6,877 nucleotides of DNA from Lachnospiraceae bacterium (GTDB lineage: Bacteria > Bacillota > Clostridia > Lachnospirales > Lachnospiraceae): positions 1 through 6,877 of the forward strand of contig JAJQGR010000219.1 in assembly GCA_021200345.1 (NCBI GenBank), in the 5' to 3' direction. Shown one piece after another: positions 1 through 6,538 of this stretch. The stretch's first letter is position 1, and every line of letters begins with the position of its first letter. Position numbers and translations under genes: made by a program. The notes beneath the pieces were generated by a model. That model did not search any database, was not told where the DNA came from, and saw only the letters and a list, made by a program, of their open reading frames with translations.

Positions 1-2163
1 TGTGTTCCAGTCATCCTGACAGGAAGCCCGCCCGCCTTCATTCTGCACAGCGTCAAAAGCTGCCCATTCCAGCTGAACAATCTGGTTCACCAGCTGTTCC
101 ATATTGTGATTTTCAGCAGCCGTTTTGATCTCTTCCAGGGAAGGAACCGGACGGATTGAAGCAGTCAGTTCTTCTTTCTCTATACCAGTATCATCAGCAG
201 TTTCGATGTTACTGCCTCCAAATATCTTTTGCAGTATCGCTCTCCCGTAAGGCTCCAGGAATGTTTCCTGTGCCGGAATGGATATATTTTCCAAAATTCC
301 CTGTTTTTTCAGTTCATCCAGTATCAGCAGCGCAATATATTCGATGGTTTGACACACCACATCCTGGCTTTCCCCGTTCGCCTCATTTTCTTTCCAAACA
401 GAGCGCTGGTCCGCGTAATCGCCCAGAGCCTCTGACAGGCTGGAAAGGACTCCAAGGCATTCAAACCGGGCGCTGCTCTTTTTCAGCCATTTATAGTAAG
501 GCGGAAAAACGTGGTTCACATAATGAACCAGCCTGTACAGCTCCTCGATATATTTGTACAGCGCTATCTGAGCGGTGACGTAATCTCCCCGTTTCATGGA
601 GCGGGGATAATTGTACTGGCCATACTGTCCCAGCTGAAGCAGGCTGTTGGCAATTTTGACCTGCCAGTATTCTTCAGGACAGATATCGTAAAAATTTGCT
701 CTTCTGGCACTAAACTCTCCCACCGGGTCAGCAAAAACCCGACCATTGGTCACAGTGGCCAGAGCTTCATCAGGAATGGACAAAAGGCTCTGGATATCCG
801 CAATATCCTCTGCTTTGGAATATCCTGTAAAGCGGGCAAAAAAGCGATCCATATCAAAGACGCCCACTCTGCCGTTTTCGATCACCACATGACGCCGATA
901 CCCGTTGAATTCCTGCGGAAGCATCTGATACAGTTCTGACAGCTGTTCCCCGTAAGTCTCGTAGTCCTCATGGGTCAGCCAGATACACAACCCGGGTCCA
1001 AAATCATGATCCTGGGAAATCTCATCGTCAAATCCCAGGCAATCGCTTCCCTCTCCCACCAGGCCCACGGCCATTTTGTCCATGCATTCCGGAGCGTACT
1101 GAGAAAAAAGCGGCAGGAAAGCCTGTTCATAAAATGCCTGAGCCAGTTCCAGACCAAATCCTGTTTTGACCTGAATTTTCGATGCTTCAGGTTCGTTATC
1201 AGAATCTGCAGGGGCTGCTGAAATATCTGCTGTATTGACTCGTTTTGGCGCCACCAGAGAATCTGCCCCCACCTGTTGTTTTTTCACAGCCGATGCATTT
1301 AATGAAGCCGGATTGACTGATTTCGGCTGATCCTGCTGCTCCCCCATTGCCGGATCAGGCGTAAGTTCCATACCCAAATGTTCCTCCACATAATGCAGAT
1401 TATCCAACAGATTATAATAGTTTTGTGTAACGCCATGGGTTTTGCGGTACTCATCTAACGCCGTCAGGTAATAGCCTCTGGCCGCTTCATAATCCTCTTT
1501 CATCACATAAGCCTGGCCCAGAGACGCCAGCGCGGCGCTATAATGATAATCCTTATCCCCCGGAAGCGAATCAAAAAGCTGAACACTGTCATTCAAATGT
1601 ACCAGCGCTTCATCTACGCGCCCCATCTGCAGAAGTGTGGTTCCCATATTGGAATGAGAAATCGCAATTTTTTGCGTATCGTTACTGTTTTCCAGAAGCT
1701 TCAGCGCCTGGTTCTGCGCCGCAACCGACTGCCTGAAATCTCCCATCTCCTGATACAGCAGGCTGATGTTATTATAAAGAGCCGCAAAGCGGGGATCGGT
1801 GGGTTCCAGTTCTCTCTGATAAATGGGAAAGACTTTTTTGTACTCTTCCAGAGCCCCGTCGTATTTTCCCATGGCACGCAGACCAGTGGCTATATTTAAC
1901 AGAGTTGTAGCGTAAGGAATGCTCTCTTTCAGACCCAGCTGCTCCAGAAACTGTTTTGCCCGGTCGCAGGCAGCCAGCATTTCATCAAAACGCCCCATAT
2001 CTCTGTAGTAGCCGATCAGTTCATTCAGGATTGTGATACAGCAATTGTAATCACCATGGGCAAAGGCAGTATCCAGCTGCTCCATCAAAAAGGGCTCTAT
2101 CTGTTCCAGCTGATGACTGTCAAAAAGCATATCCAGTGTCTGTAAAATTTCCTCCGTACTCAT
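1..2163 (-). CDS. TPR - nucleotidyltransferase/DUF4037 - DUF4125 multidomain protein (3' end outside the window)
   Basis: An open frame of 721 codons with no stop before the left edge, so the C-terminus is missing. Residues about 35-265 form about five TPR units; successive copies begin near residues 83, 125, 165 and 207, a period of about 42 residues as in kinesin-light-chain type TPRs. Residues 268-330 are a Pro/Ala/Gln/Ser-rich linker, probably disordered. A nucleotidyltransferase fold follows: G372-S373, eleven residues, then D385-H-D387, matching the hG[GS]x9-13Dh[DE] active-site pattern. The helical DUF4037 region follows, with SIPDEALATVTNGRVF (462-477), GQYNYPRS (515-522) and PPYYKWL (554-560). 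Residues 692-721 carry the DUF4125 opening (NEGGRASCQDDW, 708-719). The start is ATG 2163, behind AAAGGAAAGG. It lies 20 nt after the RNase E/G gene and is probably cotranscribed. By family it should transfer a nucleotide to an unknown acceptor; the substrate cannot be read from sequence. Confidence 0.9.
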   Translation of the reverse strand, partial: MSTEEILQTLDMLFDSHQLEQIEPFLMEQLDTAFAHGDYNCCITILNELIGYYRDMGRFDEMLAACDRAKQFLEQLGLKESIPYATTLLNIATGLRAMGKYDGALEEYKKVFPIYQRELEPTDPRFAALYNNISLLYQEMGDFRQSVAAQNQALKLLENSNDTQKIAISHSNMGTTLLQMGRVDEALVHLNDSVQLFDSLPGDKDYHYSAALASLGQAYVMKEDYEAARGYYLTALDEYRKTHGVTQNYYNLLDNLHYVEEHLGMELTPDPAMGEQQDQPKSVNPASLNASAVKKQQVGADSLVAPKRVNTADISAAPADSDNEPEASKIQVKTGFGLELAQAFYEQAFLPLFSQYAPECMDKMAVGLVGEGSDCLGFDDEISQDHDFGPGLCIWLTHEDYETYGEQLSELYQMLPQEFNGYRRHVVIENGRVGVFDMDRFFARFTGYSKAEDIADIQSLLSIPDEALATVTNGRVFADPVGEFSARRANFYDICPEEYWQVKIANSLLQLGQYGQYNYPRSMKRGDYVTAQIALYKYIEELYRLVHYVNHVFPPYYKWLKKSSARFECLGVLSSLSEALGDYADQRSVWKENEANGESQDVVCQTIEYIALLILDELKKQGILENISIPAQETFLEPYGRAILQKIFGGSNIETADDTGIEKEELTASIRPVPSLEEIKTAAENHNMEQLVNQIVQLEWAAFDAVQNEGGRASCQDDWNT

Positions 2164-2183
2164 ATTGCTGTTTCCTTTCCTTT

Positions 2184-2204
2184 TTAAAGGATACTTTCCT
2201 TTAA
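2184..2204 (-). repeat. Perfect 8-bp inverted repeat over the RNase E/G stop codon
   Basis: TTAAAGGA at 2184-2191 and TCCTTTAA at 2197-2204 are perfect reverse complements around a 5-nt loop. The structure covers the last codons and the TAA of the RNase E/G gene and ends a few bases before the ribosome binding site (AAAGGAAAGG, about 2173-2182) of the next gene. It has no T-run suited to termination in the minus direction and only two G-C pairs. It may influence coupling or mRNA processing between the two cistrons; this is inference. Confidence 0.4.
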
Positions 2205-3443
2205 GGATTTCCCCTTTTTCTCTCTCACCATTTCCAGAAGACCAAGCTTCGTAAATTCATATATATGGATTTTCTGGTAGTCATGCGCCGCAAGGTTCTT
2301 CATGAAGTTCAAAATCTCCGTTTCCTGCGCTTTTTGCTCCATATTGATGAAGTCAATGATTATGATCCCGGTAATATTCCGAAGGCGAAGCTGTCGCAGC
2401 ACCTCAGCCGCCGCCTCCATGTTGGTCTCAAAATACAGCTTTTGGGAATCTCTGCCCTGAGTGGCTGATCCACTGTTCACATCCACCACTGTCATGGCTT
2501 CTGTCTGCTCTATGCAAAGATATCCGCCATTTTTCAGCCAGACCTTTGTGTGCAGCGCCTCCTCCACACGGGAGGGGATATTGTAAAGCAGAGGAAGGGA
2601 GACCTGCGGATCCTGATAATACCGGATTGGAGGATCTGAGGTCATGGATTTCTGCTCAGAAAGCTCTTCCTGTATGGCTGTATACAGACGGAAGGAATCC
2701 GTCACGTACTCTTCTATTTTGAAGCCGCAGTCTCCCACTTCCTGTCTGATATTCTCCAGCCATCCGGCCGGTTTTTCCAATATGGAATAACAGCTTCTGT
2801 GCGCCGCTGTCCTGACCAGGTGATCCAGCGCTTTTAAAGTATCAGAGCAGTCCTGATGAAGCACATCCAGCTTCTGCTCTTCTACCATTCTTTGCGCCTT
2901 AGTCCGCAGGATCAGATCATAATCTGCAAATCCAATCAGACTTTCATCCGGAGCACAAAGCCCTTTATAGCGAAAATAAGACGATATAACATCTCGCACG
3001 TCCCCCTGACAGCTTTTGGAGTAAAAAAGCCTTCCTGACCCCAATTTGGCCACACAGAAGCGTCCTGCCAGCTCGATCCTGTCAGTAACGGCGTAATCCT
3101 TGGTCTTAACCGGTTCCCTCTTTACCTGTAAAAGGACTTCATCCCCATCGGAAAGCTTTCCCTGAAACTGGCGGTTGAGCACCCTGGTATACCTCAGCTC
3201 CTTCGTGGGCAGAAAGGCGGTGGTACCTTCCTGATCCAGCGCAAAAAAGGCGGCTGGAATATTGCGGACCTGATGCCTGCATTTTCCGATCAGAATGGTT
3301 CCCACCGTCAGGGTGTCCGGCTGTGGGAGGATCTTCAGATATTCCAGGGTTCCATCGCAATAAAACAAAGCAACATCCCTGCTTTTCTGACCGAAAGTAT
3401 ATTCAGTTAATATCAATTTTCCGCTGAATGCTTTCATTTGCAT
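2184..3443 (-). CDS. Ribonuclease E/G family endoribonuclease, short form without Zn-link
   Basis: A 419-residue single-strand-specific endoribonuclease of the RNase E/G family, expected to act in the cytoplasm in mRNA decay and rRNA or tRNA maturation. The S1-like RNA-binding domain spans about 35-130 (VGTILIGK at 47-54, DGDEVLLQVK at 99-108, RIELAGRF at 122-129). R180-T181 sit where the family's 5'-monophosphate sensor is expected. The catalytic DNase I-like region has D321 in TVVDVNSG and D364 in IIIDFINM, equivalent to E. coli RNase E D303 and D346. The protein ends just after GLLEMVREKKGKSLKES, exactly where the CPxC Zn-link normally follows; no cysteine motif is encoded after the stop in any obvious frame. 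The Shine-Dalgarno is weak: a TGGAA lies 7 nt before the second ATG (3437, residue 3) and almost touches the first ATG (3443), so residue 3 may be the true start. An in-frame TGA at 3468-3470 rules out a longer protein. First gene of an operon with the TPR-nucleotidyltransferase gene. Confidence 0.93.
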   Translation of the reverse strand: MQMKAFSGKLILTEYTFGQKSRDVALFYCDGTLEYLKILPQPDTLTVGTILIGKCRHQVRNIPAAFFALDQEGTTAFLPTKELRYTRVLNRQFQGKLSDGDEVLLQVKREPVKTKDYAVTDRIELAGRFCVAKLGSGRLFYSKSCQGDVRDVISSYFRYKGLCAPDESLIGFADYDLILRTKAQRMVEEQKLDVLHQDCSDTLKALDHLVRTAAHRSCYSILEKPAGWLENIRQEVGDCGFKIEEYVTDSFRLYTAIQEELSEQKSMTSDPPIRYYQDPQVSLPLLYNIPSRVEEALHTKVWLKNGGYLCIEQTEAMTVVDVNSGSATQGRDSQKLYFETNMEAAAEVLRQLRLRNITGIIIIDFINMEQKAQETEILNFMKNLAAHDYQKIHIYEFTKLGLLEMVREKKGKSLKESIL

Positions 3444-3510
3444 ATTCCATATTTTTGAAAAAGCGTATCAATAGGTAAACAAAGTCTGATGAAAGAAAGA
3501 TGCAAGGATT

Positions 3511-3539
3511 ATTATAGTTTATCGGTTAAAATCTGTAAA
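3511..3539 (-). promoter_or_regulatory. Sigma-A promoter of the RNase E/G operon
   Basis: Read on the minus strand, TTTACA (3539-3534) is followed by a 17-nt spacer and TATAAT (3516-3511): 5/6 and 6/6 matches to the consensus at optimal spacing. Transcription should begin near 3503, giving a leader of about 60 nt before the RNase E/G start. The promoter lies between the M20 gene and the RNase gene, so the RNase operon can be expressed independently of the upstream operon. Confidence 0.75.
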
Positions 3540-3561
3540 GGAGCATAACTTTAAAGATTTT
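3528..3561 (-). terminator. Weak terminator-like inverted repeat after the M20 gene, overlapping the next -35
   Basis: AAAATCTGTAAAG (3528-3540) and CTTTAAAGATTTT (3549-3561) pair at 12 of 13 positions around an 8-nt loop. In the minus direction the hairpin starts 14 nt after the M20 stop codon and ends in TTTT. Only two pairs are G-C, so it would be a weak terminator. Its distal arm contains the -35 hexamer of the RNase E/G promoter, so an operator or dual role is an alternative. Confidence 0.35.
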
Positions 3562-3575
3562 ATTAAGAAACAGTG

Positions 3576-5018
3576 CTATATCCCACTTTTCATTAATCGG
3601 ACATAAAATTCAACTGTCCGGACCAATGTTTTTACAGGAATGCGTTCATTATTCCCATGAATCATGCCCCGCTCTTCTTTTGACAATTTCATGGCAGAGA
3701 ATTTATATACTCTGTCTGTAATTCTTGAATAATGCCACGAATCACTGCAGGCCATCATCAAATAAGGAGATACCAACGCTTCTTTCCAGGTATCTGATAC
3801 AGCCTGGCACAGAAGTTTCCATTCCTGACAGTCCGTATCGGAATCCGGAGAAGCATTTCTTCCTTCATATATCGTAACATCAATGTTCGGGTTATTGACC
3901 ACTTTTTCCAGATAATCCCTGGCAGACTCTACCGTATCAGTACCCATTAGCCGCAGATTCATCCCCACGGAAGCTTTCGGTGGAATGACATTGAACGCTG
4001 CCCCGCCCTCCATTTTCGTAACCGCGCAGGTAGTCCGCATCATGGCATTCAATTCCCCGCCGGATTTTTTGCAAACGAGATCAAACAACCCTTCAAAGCA
4101 CCAGAGGTTTGCAAAGATGATTTTATACAGAAAAGTGGAGTATCTTCCAAGTACATCCAGCATTTCCCGAACCGGTTTCGTTAACTGACGCGGGAACGGA
4201 TGATTTTCCACATCCACTACCGCCTGAGCCAGCTCTCCTACAATGGTATGAACGGGCGGCATGGAGGCATGGCCGCCGCCGCTCTTTGCGTGAAATTCCG
4301 CATTCATCATGCCCTTTTCCGCAATCCCGATCAGCGCGCACTCCCGCTTCACACCGGGAAATACATTTTCCACCACAGCTCCGCCTTCATCCAGTACCAT
4401 TGCCGGATGGATTCCATTTTCTTCAAACCAGTCAACAATTGCCGGGCAGCTTGGCCCGTTGATTTCTTCCTGCCCTGAAAAAGAAAAGTAAATATCTCTT
4501 TCCGGCTGGAAGCCCTCGCTGATCAGCTTTTCTGCCGCTTCCAGAATCCCGCATAAGGTTCCCTTGGTATCCAGCGTTCCTCTGCCCCAGATCACATCAT
4601 TTTCCAACACAGCCTCAAAAGGCGGCTTTTCCCAAAGTGCTTCTTCTACGGGTACGACATCATAATGGGCCATAAGCACTACCGGATCTCCCTCATTTTT
4701 CCCTTTCCAGTGATACAAAAGGCCATTGATTCCCAAATGTCTCAGTTCACATGTTTTGTGGACATTGGGAAAAAGCTTTGGAAGCAGATCTCTGAATTTT
4801 TGAAATTCCGTCTCGTCAACCAATTTCGGATCATTATATGATATTGTTTTGCAGCGGATCATCTCCTGCATGTCAGATACAATTTTATCTTCATTTAACG
4901 TTACCGGTTCCTGAGACGGCTTTAATTCCTCTTTTGGCTTAAAACTGGCGGCCCTGATGAGAAGAATGGCAATCCAGATAATAAGTATGAAGATAATCGC
5001 CAACACAAGATATTGCAT
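3576..5018 (-). CDS. Membrane-anchored M20-family metallohydrolase (carboxypeptidase S / PM20D1-like)
   Basis: A 480-residue dizinc hydrolase predicted to cleave an amide bond in a peptide or N-acyl amino acid. All M20 catalytic landmarks are present: H118 and D120 in MAHYDVVPV, bridging D150 in GRGTLDTKG, general base E184 and zinc ligand E185 in GQEEI, D210 in LDEGG, and H454 in MIHGNNE. The lid domain carries GGGHASMPP (247-255), whose H250 matches the transition-state histidine of the family. Length and layout resemble the carboxypeptidase S/PM20D1 branch. Residues 3-21 form one hydrophobic helix followed by R22, K27, K29 and K32; the positive-inside rule suggests the catalytic domain faces the cytoplasm. 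Start ATG 5018 is fixed by AAGGGGG six nt upstream, which overlaps the TAA of the preceding membrane-protein gene, so translation is probably coupled. It is the last gene of the operon. Substrate unknown. Confidence 0.93.
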   Translation of the reverse strand: MQYLVLAIIFILIIWIAILLIRAASFKPKEELKPSQEPVTLNEDKIVSDMQEMIRCKTISYNDPKLVDETEFQKFRDLLPKLFPNVHKTCELRHLGINGLLYHWKGKNEGDPVVLMAHYDVVPVEEALWEKPPFEAVLENDVIWGRGTLDTKGTLCGILEAAEKLISEGFQPERDIYFSFSGQEEINGPSCPAIVDWFEENGIHPAMVLDEGGAVVENVFPGVKRECALIGIAEKGMMNAEFHAKSGGGHASMPPVHTIVGELAQAVVDVENHPFPRQLTKPVREMLDVLGRYSTFLYKIIFANLWCFEGLFDLVCKKSGGELNAMMRTTCAVTKMEGGAAFNVIPPKASVGMNLRLMGTDTVESARDYLEKVVNNPNIDVTIYEGRNASPDSDTDCQEWKLLCQAVSDTWKEALVSPYLMMACSDSWHYSRITDRVYKFSAMKLSKEERGMIHGNNERIPVKTLVRTVEFYVRLMKSGI

Positions 5019-5029
5019 TCTGTACCCCC

Positions 5030-5689
5030 TTACAAAAGACCTTTCTTATATAGAATTCGTGCCGCGCCAATCGCAATCAGGGCTCCCACCGGTACCAGTA
5101 CACTGACAGAACCCGAAAGAGACGGCACTGCCAAAAACAGTATCACCATAAAGATTAATGGTGCCATGGCTACCTTCCAGTTTTTACTGATATACACCAC
5201 TGCCAGACCTCCAAACAGGGCAGGCAGGATATTGTCAAAAGCAGGGGCCAGCAGCTCACTGTTTAAAATTGGTGTCAGAGGAACTAAAAGCGCTACTCCC
5301 AGGGCAATAATAATGGTTGTCACAATAGAGGATGTGGCCACAGCAATTGTTGAGATTACTTCTCCCTCCTCACTGCCCGGTTTTACGTTTGCATTTTCCA
5401 TGGCTGACAAGGCTGCCGGAACCTTCAGATTGGTCAGGTTCCCGGTTACAAACGCAAGATAAGAACTTCCGGAGTCAAGCATTGGAACATAAGTAAAAAC
5501 CTCAATCAGACCAACTGTCCAGAAAATAGGCGCTACGCCCAAAAGGCCTTTCACAACGGACTGCCAGTCAGGCCATGCTCCGAAAATGATACAAGTCAGG
5601 ATGGGATACAAAAAAATCATGACCAGTGCGGACAAAATCCAGATGCGACCATATAAATGCGTTTTTTCCTCATATGTTTTATTGTTCAT
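5030..5689 (-). CDS. Polytopic membrane protein, probable partner of DUF5058 protein
   Basis: A 219-residue integral membrane protein with hydrophobic segments near residues 13-36, 45-67, 112-137, 150-167, 173-189 and 191-210. A less hydrophobic, glycine- and asparagine-containing stretch (GSSYLAFVTGNLTNLKVPAA, 74-93) could be a re-entrant or gate-like segment, followed by an acidic loop (GSEEGE, 105-110). The core GNLT..PAA.S resembles GAIT..PAA.S in the upstream DUF5058 protein, suggesting the two are distant paralogues that assemble together. ATG 5689 follows AGGAGG (5695-5700), which is encoded by the last Gly codons of the upstream gene; the intergenic gap is one nucleotide, so coupling is strong. 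From memory, relatives may be labelled as small-conductance mechanosensitive channels, but no MscS domain is visible and I do not adopt that name. The likeliest role is one subunit of a transporter feeding the M20 enzyme; substrate unknown. Confidence 0.85.
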   Translation of the reverse strand: MNNKTYEEKTHLYGRIWILSALVMIFLYPILTCIIFGAWPDWQSVVKGLLGVAPIFWTVGLIEVFTYVPMLDSGSSYLAFVTGNLTNLKVPAALSAMENANVKPGSEEGEVISTIAVATSSIVTTIIIALGVALLVPLTPILNSELLAPAFDNILPALFGGLAVVYISKNWKVAMAPLIFMVILFLAVPSLSGSVSVLVPVGALIAIGAARILYKKGLL

Positions 5690-5690
5690 T

Positions 5691-6416
5691 TCAGCCTCCT
5701 ATCATTGGTGTAATGACAACCGCAAATGCCATTCCTCCCAGCATACTGATGGGAAGAGCATAGTTTTCGATCCATTTCATATGAAATTTCTTCGACAATA
5801 ATCCACAAATACACATCAATACTGCCGAGAAAAGTAGCACAAAGATTGGGATCCACCCGGCCAGTCCTTCACGGATATCCGCAAAAACCATTCCCAAAAA
5901 CGCGGAAATCATGCCCAGAAATAATGCGGTCATCAGGATATCTCCCCACTTAGCGTCCCGGTTTTTAATTTTTGCTATTCCTCCCTGAATTTTCCGGCCG
6001 AATAAGGCAACCCAGAGCATCCCCGGAAAAATACCAAGAGTCATTACCCAGGCAATGGCCGTATAAACCTTCGGGTCAGTCACTGTCTCAGCAATGGATA
6101 CTCCCAGAGCGCTGGCTGTAGAGGTTGCCGCGGGAAGCTCATAGGTAATGGCGCCAATTACGCTCAAACGCAGCCACGGCAATGGCAGCCCCAGAAACTT
6201 TGATAATGTAATGACTCCCAGCAGAATAGATACGGCAGGAGCAATTGTAAAAACTGCCGTGGACACTACTGTTCTGCGAAGGACAGCCATATCCATACCG
6301 ATCTCTCTGCCACGCCGCCAGGACCTGACCATAAAAAAGACTGACTGGGCGATGACAAACAGAATGACAGCGCCGGCCAGAATAAACAAAATGGGACTGT
6401 TTGGACTGAAACTCAT
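5691..6416 (-). CDS. DUF5058 family membrane protein
   Basis: A 241-residue integral membrane protein. I recognise the N-terminus, NSPILFILAGAVILFVIAQS followed by a basic loop (R31-R37), as typical of DUF5058. Hydrophobic segments lie near 7-30, 50-72, 82-105, 115-138, 159-179, 188-205 and 219-237. GAITYELPAATS (88-99) interrupts the third segment with polar and proline residues, as in gate-type transporter folds, and is echoed in the next gene. The frame is open upstream to a TTG at 6503, but that lies at the predicted transcription start and has no ribosome binding site. AAAGGAG (6426-6432) is only 3 nt from the ATG at 6422 and 9 nt from ATG 6416; the latter is chosen and gives the usual family length. 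First gene of the operon with the second membrane protein and the M20 hydrolase. Function is undescribed to my knowledge; transport is inferred from context. Confidence 0.88.
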   Translation of the reverse strand: MSFSPNSPILFILAGAVILFVIAQSVFFMVRSWRRGREIGMDMAVLRRTVVSTAVFTIAPAVSILLGVITLSKFLGLPLPWLRLSVIGAITYELPAATSTASALGVSIAETVTDPKVYTAIAWVMTLGIFPGMLWVALFGRKIQGGIAKIKNRDAKWGDILMTALFLGMISAFLGMVFADIREGLAGWIPIFVLLFSAVLMCICGLLSKKFHMKWIENYALPISMLGGMAFAVVITPMIGG

Positions 6417-6449
6417 AATCATTTTCTCCTTTGAATGTTTCAAGAACAC

Positions 6450-6488
6450 AAAAAAGCGCCGCAAGGTACTATTTTCAGCGGCGCCTTT
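6450..6488 (-). terminator. Intrinsic terminator in the 5' leader of the DUF5058 operon (putative attenuator)
   Basis: On the minus strand, GCGCCGC (6484-6478) pairs perfectly with GCGGCGC (6462-6456) around a 15-nt loop. The stem extends by a G-T wobble and three A-T pairs, and the 3' arm runs straight into six T residues (6455-6450). This is a strong rho-independent terminator in an otherwise AT-rich region. It lies between the predicted promoter and the DUF5058 start. Because the neighbouring upstream gene is divergent, there is no preceding gene for it to terminate, so it most likely controls read-through into the operon. Confidence 0.8.
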
Positions 6489-6509
6489 GCCTGATTGCTT
6501 CAATTAAAA

Positions 6510-6538
6510 AGTTTATCAGTTATTGTTTGCATCGTCAA
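6510..6538 (-). promoter_or_regulatory. Extended -10 promoter of the DUF5058-membrane protein-M20 operon
   Basis: On the minus strand, TTGACG (6538-6533) is followed by a 17-nt spacer and TAAACT (6515-6510), preceded by TGA, a TGn extended -10. Matches are 5/6 and 4/6. Transcription would begin near 6504-6501, giving a leader of about 85-90 nt to ATG 6416, with the terminator hairpin starting only about 15 nt after the start site. Confidence 0.65.

Noticed and set aside
156..1899. Several plus-strand open frames of 60-140 codons
   Set aside because: They lie antisense to the long TPR-nucleotidyltransferase gene, lack ribosome binding sites and recognisable domains, and are explained as shadows of its codon usage.
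2164..2190. RNase E/G truncated by a recent frameshift
   Set aside because: No cysteine motif was found after the stop, and the sequence moves at once into a good ribosome binding site for the next gene, so the short end appears natural.
5013..5462. A 149-codon plus-strand frame antisense to the second membrane protein
   Set aside because: The minus-strand gene has coherent membrane segments, a strong ribosome binding site and tight operon spacing; the plus frame has none of these.
5030..5689. Mechanosensitive channel (MscS) identity for the second membrane protein
   Set aside because: There is no visible MscS pore helix pattern or cytoplasmic beta domain, and the protein is a compact, almost entirely membrane-embedded chain.
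6417..6503. A 29-codon N-terminal extension of the DUF5058 protein beginning at TTG 6503
   Set aside because: It would start at the predicted transcription start without a ribosome binding site and would translate through the terminator stem; AAAGGAG before ATG 6416 gives the normal family length.
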